The notes beneath the pieces are model-generated. The model ran no database searches. It was not told where the DNA came from and saw only the letters and a list, made by a program, of their open reading frames with translations. A stretch of DNA of 64,000 nt from Sphagnum magellanicum (lineage: Eukaryota; Streptophyta; Sphagnopsida; Sphagnales; Sphagnaceae): the NCBI GenBank assembly GCA_021904315.1, contig CM038922.1, forward strand, positions 10,949,347-11,013,346. Direction: 5' to 3'. The translations under genes were made by a program, and so were the position numbers. Below, one piece after another: positions 53,863 to 64,000 of the stretch (position 1 is its first letter; the number at the start of each line of letters is the position of its first letter).

Positions 53863-54957
53863 ACGAGTGGGTGCCCGTGACCTTCGGCCAGTGTGAAGTC
53901 CCCCGGTTTCTTTAAACTTGGTTCGTGTTTTAGTTTTTTTTTAGAAACTTTTAACTTTTTTATTTTTTTATTTTTATGTGTTTTCTATTTTTATTATTAT
54001 TTTGTGATCATCCAGCCGGACGGACATTTCGTCCATCCCCTTAATCGGGACGGACAGTAGCTAAAAGAAAAAAAGCTTCCCCAAAATTCGTCCCATCATC
54101 AAGCCGGACGGACATTTCATCCATCCCCTTAATTGGGACGGACAGTAGCTAAAAGTAAAAAAAGGTAGTCTTGGTCAATACAAAAAAAGAAAAAAATTGA
54201 TTCTGGGCTGTCCAAGGCCTAAATTTTTTTTTTCTGGTCTTCCCCTAAATCCGTCCCGTCATCAAGCCGGACGACATTTCATCCATCCCCTTAATTGGGA
54301 CGGACAGTAGCTAAAAGAAAAAAAAGGTAGTCTTGGTCAATACAAAAAAAATGATTCTGAGCTGTCCAAGGCCTAAATATTTTTTTTCTGGTCTTCCCCT
54401 AAATCCATCCCGTCATCAAGCCGGACGGACATTTCATCCATCCCCTTAATGGGGACGGACAGTAGCTAAAAGAAAAAAAAGGTAGTCTTGGTCAATACAA
54501 AAAAAAAAAAAAAAATTGATTTTGGGCTGTCCAAGGCCTAAATATTTTTTTTCTGATCTTCCCCTAAATCCGTCCCGTCATCAAGCTGGACGGACATTTC
54601 ATCCGTCCCCTTAATCGGGACGGACAGTAGCTAAAAGAAAAAAAAGGTAGTCTTGGTCAATACAAAAAAAAAAAAAAAAAGATTCTGGGCTGTCCTGCCC
54701 TGCCCTGCCCTGCACTGCCCCGTCCTGCCCTGCCCTGCCCTGCCCTGCCCTGCCCCGTCCTGCCCTGCCCTGCCCTGCCCTGTCCTGCCCTGCCCCTGCC
54801 CTGCCCCTGCCCTGCGCTGTTTGTCGTGACAGACAGACAGACACCTCAGTTCAGGTCCTTGAAGGTTTTGAGGACCTCGCTCGTTTCAGGACCTCGTCTT
54901 GTTTTTGTCGCCACAGACAGACGAACAGACAGACACCATGTTGCTTTTATATATAGG
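53863..54957 (+). repeat. Complex repeat block 1 (five ~160-bp units plus CTGCC tract)
   Basis: It starts ACGAGTGGGTGCCCGTGACC then TTCGGCCAGTGTGA. About 100 bases of AT-rich sequence follow, then five copies of a unit around CCGGACGGACATTTCATCC, CCCTTAATTGGGACGGACAG, TAGCTAAAAG, an A-run and GGTAGTCTTGGTCAATAC. The first copy is half length; later ones are spaced about 160 bp. Then come a CTGCC-repeat tract (54694-54817), GACAGACAGACAGACACC, a second (GACA)n and GTTGCTTTTATATATAGG. The 3' part resembles tails of some non-LTR retrotransposons, but no coding part is present. Confidence 0.85.
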
Positions 54958-55862
54958 ACGAGTGGGTGCCCGTGACCTTCGGCCACTGTGATCATCCAGC
55001 CGGACGGACATTTCATCCATCCCCTTAATCGGGACGGACAGTAGCTAAAAAAAAAAAAGCTTCCCCAAAATTCGTCCCGTCATCAAGCCGGACGGACATT
55101 TCATCCATCCCCTTAATTGAGACGGACAGTAGCTAAAAGTGAGAAAAGGTAGTCTTGGTCAATACAAAAAAAGAAAAAAATTGATTCTGGGCTGTCGAAG
55201 GCCTAAATATTTTTTTTCTGGTCTTCCTCTAAATCCATCCCATCATCAAGCCGGACGGACATTTCATCCATCCCCTTAATTGGGACGGACAGTAGCTAAA
55301 AGAAAAAAAAGGTAGTCTTGGTCAATACAAAAAAAATAAAAAAATGATTCTGGGCTGTCCAAGGCCTAAATATTTTTTTTCTGGTCTTCCCCTAAATCCG
55401 TCCCGTCATCAAGCCGGACGGACATTTCATCCATCCCCTTAATGGGGACGGACAGTAGCTAAAAGAAAAAAAAGGTAGCCTTGGTCAATACAAAAAAAAT
55501 AAAAATTGATTCTGGGCTATCCAAGGCCTAAATATTTTTTTTCTGGTCTTCCCCTAAATCCGTCCCGTCATCAAGCCGGACGGACATTTCATCCGTCCCC
55601 TTAATCGGGACGGACAGTAGCTAAAAGAAAAAAAAGGTGGTCTTGGTCAATACAAAAACAAAAACAAAAAAAAGATTCTGGGCTGTCCTGCCCTGCCCTG
55701 CCCCTGCCCCTGCCTTGCGATGTTTGTCGTGACAGACAGACAGACACCTCGGTTCAGGTCCTCGAAGGTTTTGAGGACCTCGCTCGTTTCAGGACCTCGT
55801 GTTGTTTTTGTCGTGACAGACAGACGGACGGACGGACACACTGTTGCTTTTATATATAAGAT
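54958..55862 (+). repeat. Complex repeat block 2, tandem copy of block 1
   Basis: It begins immediately at the end of block 1 with the same ACGAGTGGGTGCCCGTGACC head. It has the same five-unit layout (units near 55001, 55088, 55250, 55412, 55575), a much shorter CTGCC tract (55687-55717) and the same tail ending GTTGCTTTTATATATAAG. It lacks the AT-rich insert found after the head in block 1. Confidence 0.85.
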
Positions 55863-57821
55863 TATCTTTAAAGGCCAATTTGCTGCTGCCATTGGGCATG
55901 CTCAAGGGACACAGATGAAAAGGCCTCCTGAAGGGAGAGATCTTCTTTTCGCATTTTGTGGGCCATCCACCGACCCACAACCCATACACGCTATTCCATT
56001 TGCCAGGATGAGTACTAGGACCTTTTCATAGTGCTGGCTGTTGAACTATATATAGGCCTAGGTTCAGCTTTCACAATGACAAAAGGAATTACTATTATTT
56101 TGAAAGTGAATTTTAGATTTGGGATTATCATATTTTTCATGGTCTATTATAGTCTACTGTAATATTGTTCATATCACAGCCAGGGTTTTATTTCTCAATT
56201 TTGTGAAGTAGCCACATTGGTGAAAATCCACAAGAGGAATTAACCAAATTTGGCTAAGGTCATCAGAGAGGAAACTAGGAAATTTTTAAGAAGCCTATGA
56301 TATTTTTGCAACATGTTGGGAACCTAATAGTCTAAATATGGTGATATCATAAACTTTTCCCTCAAAATCTGGTGACTTTGCCACGTTCTTTTCACCCAAG
56401 TCATTCGAATGAGTTGCCTTGATTGATTTATGCTTTGTTCCCAAGTGGTGAAAATCTGGCCCAAAAAAAAACCCTAAAAAAAAGACAAAAACCCAAAAAA
56501 AAAAAAAACAAAACAAAATGCTGATTTGCAGCAGGTCAGGATGATAATAATTTTCAGACCTCAAATGTCATTTTTTGCCAAAAGAATTGTTTCAATATTT
56601 AAAGGATTATTTAATGACAAAACTGAACCTGGCCCCTAGGGTAAGGTAATAGGATATCATGTGTCATCTTACAGAGTTGATGGCCACAAGATTTACATAT
56701 TAGTTAACAGGCAAGAGGAGCAAGATTACCGAATATAGTTGATTTGAGGCATGAATGCATCAAGACTACTTCGGTAATCCAGCTCCTCTGGCGAGTTACG
56801 TAATGTAATCAGTTTCAGGAAAAAAACTAAAAACTAGACGAGGGAAGTGAGAAAATTCAGTGTTATAAGCCCCCTCCTCTGGAGCAATGAGAAAGTAACA
56901 TGTTGGGCAATGCAGTCCAGAAACTGGTTACAAATTGGCTGCAGGGATGATATCTTGAATCATACTGCACACTAATATTTTGGTCGGTGGCATCAGATGG
57001 TAATTTATTGGCTGTTTCAAAGCCAGAAAAACAAACCCCGTACAGTTCATTATGTAACCACACGTGTTCAAAGGATTCTTCAAGACTAAAAAATTTAGAA
57101 TGAGTCATAGGAGTCCTAGAGTCTTTAGGAGAAGTGATGACATATCAAGTGGCCATGCTAACTTGTATGATAGAAGTTGAGGCGGATCTGAGAACTTTAG
57201 TCCTAGACTAGTAATTGTTAAATTTCGTGATATAATAAATTTGGTTAAATTTTGCAATAATTTTTTTTAAAAATATTTGAGTTTTGAGCAGAAAAAATTC
57301 CAAATATTTTCCCAATTTTTTGTTGGAAAAATGAAAATTTGTGTAATAAAATTACTGGTCAAAACTAGGGGCACTGGGTGGGCACAATATTATTGTCACC
57401 AAAGCAGAACTATGGGGATGGGCAGGTGCAATTTTGTCTCCAAAGGATTGTGTGCGAAATTTCAGGCCCTGCCAGACTATAAGTCACAGGGGTTCATCCT
57501 TAGTGAAAAAAGGTTCAGGGAGAAGGACTAACAATTTGGTTCAAGGGACTACGGACCTATTTATTTAGTCTTCTTCCCTTAAGGAACCCCAACTCATACC
57601 TTATACCTAGCCTAGTTTGGCAGCAAGGTGCCTAAATTTTATTTTATTTTCGTCATTTATGTTCAGGAATAAAAACAACAATTTGCCATGATACTAAATA
57701 TTGAAGCTAGTAGAGTTATCCACAAACTAAGAAAAACACAGCACCAGAACCCCTGAGTTTGGTCATACACAGGGTGAGATTTTAAAAAACCTGCAAAAAA
57801 GTACATTAGCATTCAACAGGG
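55863..57821. other. Intergenic, no supported gene
   Basis: It contains AACCAAATTTGGCTAAGG near 56251, part of the TAGCCAAATTTGGCTA set, and poly-A tracts near 56460-56512. Frames are short and unrecognised. Confidence 0.45.
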
Positions 57822-58104
57822 GATGAAACTCAGAAAACCATCAATTTCAGTGGTAAACTGAGTTTCATCCTGTCTTTCCTTGTTCCTGAACGCCGCCAAT
57901 GCTGCTACGTATATTTTCACTGCTCCTAACTGTACAACTACTGTAATCAGTCTCAAACCTCGTGCATTTCATACTGAGTTGCAGCGTTTCATACTGAGAT
58001 TTAATAAAATGTCTTTACTTTGGGGATACCACTGAAAGAGGGGATAGGGAGTGAAAGGAGGCCCAAAGACAGGGTGACGACAGGGTAACTTTACAGATAA
58101 CTCT
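57822..58104. mobile_element. ~390-bp terminal-inverted-repeat element, copy B (left-truncated)
   Basis: Shares the right two thirds of copy A: GGTAAACTGAGTTTCATC, TATATTTTCACTGCTCCTAA, GGGGATACCACTGAAAGAGG and the right end GGTAACTTTACAGATAACTC. The left part differs, so this copy is truncated or rearranged. Confidence 0.65.
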
Positions 58105-61100
58105 AATGTGCTTAAAGTTTCTTTCAGATTTTTGTCATGGCAAGCAGGTATTTTTCAGAATGTTTGACAATTTCAAAAAAATGATTAATTCCTAGCCAGG
58201 CTAGGGACTATGGTAAAACAATTACCAGACAGTGGACGCTGATCTTGCGATCCAAATCTTGTCCCATTGGTATCCTGGCTATTTTCCTTGGGAGAATCAG
58301 GTCTGAAATGCTGTCACTATGAAATTGTTTATTGTCAACTTTTCTTAGTTTCATTCTTTTCAGTTCCATCTCCCCTGCACACTCAGCAGGTGGCAGATTA
58401 TGGACTTCACACGACCATAACGAGGGAGCACAACTCAACCACCTTCGGGGAAATTATTTAACTTTAGTTTAGGGGAGTAAGGGTCTCTATCCATTAGGTT
58501 TTTGTGATTGCGATTACAAGTGTGGCAATCACAGCAGTGTAATGGAAAGGCCTTGGCATAGGGCTCCTTCAAATATCGTGTGAACATGTTTTTGTCCATG
58601 TGGGGATTTAGGAGAATGTGTTTGATTATTAGCTCATCTTATCACACTTGCATTTTGTTTATTTTCAACTCACTTTCTTATAATATTACGTACACATCTT
58701 AGTTTATCACATCTTATATTTGTCCATCTTTCATAGTGTCAATGTGGTCATATCATTGACAATCTACGAACCCATCTGCTTTAATGCCCTTGCGCGAGAG
58801 TGAGCATATAACAACCCACAACACATTTTGAGATATTGTTGGAGTTGTTGCTTTGAAGAGTGAAGCACATGTTCAAAGAGAGGTCTCCCACATTTTCCCT
58901 TGTCACACCTAACAATGAATGAATATCCTTATCATCAAAAACAATTTCAAGACACTCATGGATGTTGTCATTATTGACGTAGTTCAAATAGATATGGTGC
59001 AACGGACATCAACGATGACATCACATGAAACGATGATGAATGTTCAGAAAAAAACATGATCATATGTTGAATGAACATCAAACAATGATTTCATTCTTTT
59101 TGTTATTGAAACGTATGGGTGTCTTCGTTCTCATTTTGATTCAATTTTGATTGCTTGTGCACATACCACTATCACACGTCATTAATGATCTTTTTTACTC
59201 CCCTTGATGCTTGTTTTTTACTATCGACAACGCATGTCCACAACCATACAATGTTTGCAAACCATAACAATTTTTCAGCAAGCTACTACACCTGGTTGAA
59301 GTCCACACATCATAATTACTGCACCTTTGTCATTGGCCAATTTATGGCAAACAACAACTCTTTTGTCTTAAGTGTTCTTTATTATTGTTAATTGTCAATT
59401 CATAGCCATGGGTTCTATTTGCTTAAGGCTTTTACCTTAATTTTTGTTGATTGTTGACTTTTGTTTTTTCTTTGGGTTGCGTCTACTTGTGTTTTCTTTT
59501 GGCTTTGTTCTTTTAATGGATGGTTCCCCTCCTTGATTTTATGTACATGGTTTTTTCTTTTTTGTTTCTTGTTGCAAGTGCATTGAAAATAGAGTTAATT
59601 ATGTGAGGAATTATGGGAACATATGATATCATAAAGAAAACAAATGTCACTTGATAACAGGTCACAATTTGACTCACAACTTTCAAATCTCTTGCAATTG
59701 GCCAATGCTTGACAAATAGAGCTCTGATATGATAATGAGCATATTTAGCTCCAAAAAACATAATGGAAAGCTGGTTTTGTGGAAAGCTGCTGAAACCAGA
59801 GAATTTGTGATCATAGTAGCCTAATGGAAAGATGTCTAAAGAACATGTCCATTGCTGACCCACATAACATATTTTGGATGAAGTATAGCATTTACATTTC
59901 CATGTGGGCCAATAAACGTTATTTGGGCCTGTAAATTTGCACCAGATGCAGTGCTTGTAAAAGGCATAGTGTAGTGACTACTCTTGATTGGCTGACTATA
60001 ATGTTGGCCAGGTGGTTGATTTTAAGTGGTGTCTCACCATTGATTGGTTTGGATGAAAAATCATCAAAAGGTCACATTTTATATATAAAAAAATCTTGTT
60101 TATCTTTTTTTAATGCAACCTTCACCAAAATATTTCCCTTTTTTTTGGATCCCCAGTGTTGCCATAGTGTTGTCTAGTCATTATTATTTTAATGTCATCT
60201 ACAAATGTGTCAACAATTAAGGTGAAACCTATTTTGGGGGCTCACTGCTATGGTTGCATTAAAAACTTGGAAAAAGAAAGACTGCCCTAATCTAAGGGCA
60301 GCTTCAACACATGTATGCCAAATAATAAATTAATTTTTGAAGAAAACATTTCAAAAGATTCTTCATTTTCTTCAAAATAAACTTTCTTGATTTTACGAAG
60401 TTTTCAGCATTTCTAAAAATTAAATAATTTTTGTTGAACTTGCAAACATATGATGATATCTCTAATCTTCTGCTATTTCACTTGGGCTGCTTTGCATTAC
60501 TACCAGTGATTATTTTTTTTAAATCTCTCTTTTTATTTTCTCATATGGTTTTCAATAGTTCATCATTATTTGTGTCAATCTCAAATTTAATCTGAATCGA
60601 TAAAAATGTCATCAATATGAAAGACACATGTTAATTTGCATTTTCATATCCATGTTGATGGGTAGGAGAAAGGAGGGAGGCAGTTATTAAGATAAGATAT
60701 AATTATTAAAAAAGTTAGCACAAAAGGAATGAGGTAGTTAATATGTCTTTTCATGTCCACGTTGGTTGGTAGGGGAAAGGATTGAGTAGTTAAGCTTGAA
60801 AATGAGATAAGTATGATTTTTTTAATTGTTTAGAGAGAATCATGCAATAAATTCTAAAAAATCACCCATATATACTGATTTCTCATTTGTCTCATAAGTG
60901 AGTTTTTCATGTTTATCAATGGGAGATAACTATACCCCATGTCAGATGTGATAAACAAAGCTATGGGCCCCAAGTAAAGAGTACATGTGGAGCTACTCTT
61001 AGTACCTATTTATGTATAGGTTTCAAAACTGAATCCAAGTGAAATCTCATTTTGAAGACATCTTTAGAACTAGGAATGAAAAGATATGTTAGTTGGCCTT

Positions 61101-61394
61101 TCAAAAGGTCTGACTCTGAAGTGAAGTGAGAGCAGTTCCATATGTTTCCCCCATTGTTTTCAGTAGCATCCTAATTTTTCCCATAATCTTTTGCCCAAAG
61201 TTCTACTATTTAAAGTAGTTGTAGAACCTCAAATACAATGTAATTGCCTACTTGTTGGATAGAGGGTTTCACTTATAACAACAGTCAGTTCCTTTCAAGA
61301 GAACTTGCCAAGCAGGCACACAATTCGTCTCTAACACAGGGTTCTTCAATGGCTTATGAATCTCTCAAAACTTTTTATACATTAGAGTTCTTCG
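58105..61394. other. AT-rich intergenic, no supported gene
   Basis: Frames up to 116 codons (59513-59863, minus) show no recognisable domain. Around 60640-60790 two diverged copies of TTTTCATRTCCAYGTTG followed by GGTAGGRGAAAGGA suggest a small duplication with period about 112 bp. Confidence 0.4.
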
Positions 61395-61736
61395 TAAAGT
61401 CAAGCTATTAGGGGGCGAGAAGGACCAGGGAATGTAACTGGGAATGAAAATTTTACAAAATGAAATATCTGGGACCCAAACAAGTCTTTCCACCAATTTT
61501 GGTGGTAAACTCAATTTCATCACCTATTTCCTTTTCCTTGAGGGCCTCTACCACTGCTACATATATTTTCACTGCTCCAACCTGTACAACTATTATAATT
61601 ATTTTCAAACCTTATGCATTAAATGCTGAGTTTCAGCATTTCATAGTGAGATATAATAAAATTTCCTTACTTTGGAGATACCACTGAAAGAGGGAATACG
61701 GTATGAGAGAGAGGGTAACTTTACAGATAACTTTAT
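61395..61736. mobile_element. ~390-bp terminal-inverted-repeat element, copy C
   Basis: It starts TAAAGTCAAGCTATTAGGGG followed by GCGAGAAGG and ends GGTAACTTTACAGATAACTT plus TA, so the outer ends are inverted relative to each other. Internal sequence follows copy A closely, including the inner palindrome AAATGCTGAGTTTCAGCATTT (one base over twenty-base arms is its spacer). Confidence 0.7.
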
Positions 61737-62677
61737 TACCCAACTTCTGTATGATGGGGGCCAACCAACATGTCCATACAAATCATGACCAAAAAAGCGA
61801 GGGTTCTCAGAACTACACGTTACCCATTGCATGGCACAAGATCCAATGTTTGAAACCTCTATACTTGTCCTCACAAAAATCAGCATACCAGGCATTGACA
61901 CATGACTCTCAATGCCAACCCTAAAGTGAACCAGATTTCTACTCCTCACGTACCAAAAAAACCCTAATTCACTACCTCTACAAGGTAAGAAATGGAAGAG
62001 CTTTCAGACACTTGGAAAGTTGTATGGAAAACAGGATGCAATCTCCACATTCTTATATCACACAGATTTAAACAAACATATTGATATAAACAAAGGAACA
62101 GTTGTACACTGCAATTGCATCAATTACAATGCAAATTGCAGTAGTTTTTTATATGAGCAAATTTGCAATGCAACACTCATTTACTTCCAAACAACTCAAA
62201 ATACACTTGGAAACTGATCAGGAGATTTGAAGTTCATCCAATCCTCAATCACCAGATAAAAAAGAAACCCTATTACATTTTCTTTCAGAATGCACTAAAT
62301 GATGTGTGAAACTTTTATTGTGGCACATCTTTTTCCAGCCAGATACATGCTGTGATGTCCTCACCTTTCAATGTATTGTATTTCTTCCAGACATGTTACC
62401 CTATTTTGATAAAACAATCCTTTGCCAGAATCCAAAATTCTACGATACAACCTGTCTGTACAATGACCTTGATTCAGGATATATTCCATGCATGGGGAGT
62501 TATAGGCTTGTTTGCTTTATGACCTGAATGGAAAAAATTTAAGTGTTGGACTGCATGCTCAATAGGAGTACACAAAAAAATTTCTTTCACGGGTGCTAAC
62601 CTGGTAGACAAAATTTAAGACTCTCCTCACTTAATGTTACACAAGTACTTTCTCTCTGACACAAAATTAATCAATGT
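61737..62677 (-). other. Probable 3' flank and UTR of the acidic repeat gene
   Basis: No other gene seen. AATAAA on the minus strand at 62314-62319 is a candidate polyadenylation signal about 360 bases after the stop codon of the gene at 62678. Confidence 0.35.
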
Positions 62678-64000
62678 CTACACACTTGCTGCTGCATGAG
62701 GAATTTCAACCTCAGCAGGCATTTTGGCATCATGCAACAACTCTGGTAATAACGAAGCTTCAAGTTTGGGATTTACGGGTTCAGGCACTAGTGCAGTGGC
62801 ATCTGCATTCAGAACAGTTGCAAACTTTCAGTCTCAATTCCTAGTCACAAGGGCAATCCACATGCAATGATTCTACTCTTTGAATGGGCAAGACAGTGCT
62901 CCTAAGATTTCAAATAGATCTGAACAATGCTTTACCTCCTCCATCCACAATGTCCTGGGCTGCTGCTTCAGTCTCGGGTGCTTCATCTGACTCTGCATTC
63001 AACAGTCACAACAATGACAACTTTAGTTCTGATCACCACAGCAAATGCCTAGGTAAATACTGCAATCCTGAATGACCAGGACTGCAATTACCAATTACAG
63101 AGCAATTCATGATAATGGCACCAAAAGCCCATCTTTACCTGTTCCATTCACATCCTTGGCTGCTTCAGCTTTGAGGTCCTTGGGTGGTTCTGGCAGTTCA
63201 TTGATTTCTTGAATAACATCAAATGGAGCATCTGCAGTCAGAAGTCATAACAATGCTAATTTCAATGGTCTGATTCTAGCCAATAATTTGATGCACAAGT
63301 GAACATTTCACTCTCATGGAAGATATCAAAATTTTGATGGGATTCAAAATACTGGAACTTTAGTGCGAGGCTCATCAATTACCTGCTCCATCCACTTCCT
63401 TGGCTGCTTCAGTCTCTGGCTCTTTAAGTGTTTCATTTGACTCCACTTCCTTGGCTGCCTCAGTCTCTGGCTCTTTAAGTGTTTCATTTGACTCCACCTC
63501 CTTGGCTGCTTCAGTCTCTGGCTCTTTAGGTGCTTCATTTGACTCCACTTCCTTGGCTGCTTCAGTCTCTGGCTCTTTAGGTGCTTCATTTGACTCCACT
63601 TCCTTGGCTGCTTCAGTCCCTGGCTCTTTAGGTGCTTCATTTGACTCCACTTCCTTGCTTGCTTCAGCCTCCAGCTCTTTAGGTATTTCACTAGACTCAA
63701 TCTCCACATTCTCTTGTGCCTCAACATTCTCAGGTAGTTCTGCAGTTGACATTTCATCATGGTCAATGGACTCAACTTGTCTAGGTTCCTTGAACTCTAG
63801 TGTCTGATCAGAGGGAGCATCTGCATTCAGCACAGTGATAATAGTGCTACTTGAGTGTTTCACTGCTGCTCAACACACCAATGAACAGACAAACAATGTA
63901 TACCTTCTCCATCCAGACTGTTGGCTGCTTCGATCTCCTGCTCCTTTGGTGCTTCCTCCAACTCTTTCTCCACACCTTTTTCTATCTCAATATCCTCAGA
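62678..64000 (-). CDS. Acidic Glu/Ala/Pro repeat protein, 3' part of gene (5' end outside window)
   Basis: Exons in transcript order: >64000-63904, 63820-63383, 63231-63139, 62992-62936, 62802-62678 (stop TAG at 62678-62680). All introns are GT-AG, short (83-151 bp) and in phase 1. Internal exons are therefore symmetric and all have lengths divisible by three (57, 93 and 438 bp). Two internal exons open with DAP, and exons end DGAG, DGG, NGT or DGE before the split codon. The largest holds six 17-residue repeats like ESNEAPKEPETEAAKEV. The protein ends HDAKMPAEVEIPHAAASV. It is very acidic, rich in Glu, Ala, Lys and Pro, has no membrane segment in the visible part and is probably disordered. 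I do not recognise the family. Exon joins rest on consistent phase and repeated exon edges. Confidence 0.75.
63391..63696 (-). repeat. 51-bp coding tandem repeat, six units
   Basis: Units begin at 63391, 63442, 63493, 63544, 63595 and 63646, each exactly 51 bp (17 codons), inside the largest exon of the acidic gene. Neighbouring units differ at few bases; the sixth (first in the transcript) is the most diverged. Confidence 0.95.

Noticed and set aside
54611..54844. Minus-strand open frame rich in Gly-Arg-Ala-Gln repeats
   Set aside because: It is the translation of the CTGCC pentamer tract, which has no stops by composition; there is no start context or conserved protein.
53863..55862. Evenly spaced repeats as a CRISPR or centromeric satellite
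   Set aside because: The spacers are themselves repeated and the array has defined heads and tails in two blocks. It is not a long homogeneous satellite.

Overview
This is a nuclear window from a land plant or close streptophyte. Three things point that way. The genes are split by short-to-medium GT-AG introns. Intergenic DNA is very AT-rich and full of decayed repeats and small inverted-repeat elements. The recognisable genes match plant families: an organelle-type casein kinase 2 alpha, a plant-type COX16, the plant At1g63850-like BTB/POZ family, and the plant NCL Na+/Ca2+ exchanger with EF-hands. Plant-type telomere-like TTTAGGG motifs also occur. The species cannot be named from the sequence; a non-seed plant is a guess.

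Layout. 1-4.3 kb is AT-rich DNA without a gene. 4.8-11.0 kb (+) is a ten-exon CK2 alpha gene, reconstructed in full, with an N-terminal extension. 12.5-13.4 kb (+) is a three-exon COX16. 13.4-28 kb has no gene I can support and carries several small hAT-like or other inverted-repeat elements, duplications and a short telomere-like tract. 28.0-31.8 kb (+) is a six-exon BTB/POZ gene preceded by a TC-rich leader and a 400-bp GC-richer minisatellite. 34.0-37.6 kb (-) is a seven-exon NCL exchanger, with a degenerate 85-155 bp tandem array beyond its 5' end. 41.0-43.1 kb (+) is a broken hAT/TTF-type transposase relic. 43-53.8 kb is AT-rich repeat DNA. 53.9-55.9 kb is a striking two-copy GC-richer repeat block. 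55.9-62.7 kb holds two of three copies of a ~390-bp inverted-repeat element (the third is at 45.3 kb). 62.7-64 kb (-) is the 3' part of a gene for an acidic Glu/Ala/Pro repeat protein, built from symmetric phase-1 exons and running off the window.

The genes are independent loci. They share no operon-like organisation and no common pathway: a signalling kinase, a mitochondrial complex IV assembly factor, a probable ubiquitin-ligase adaptor, a calcium/sodium transporter and an unknown acidic protein. I see no new defence system or biosynthetic cluster. The most unusual items are the paired complex repeat at 54-56 kb, the modular exon array at the right edge, the three-copy inverted-repeat family, a CK2 alpha gene whose internal Met coincides with the start of the cytosolic isoform, and a one-residue insertion in the second EF-hand of the exchanger.
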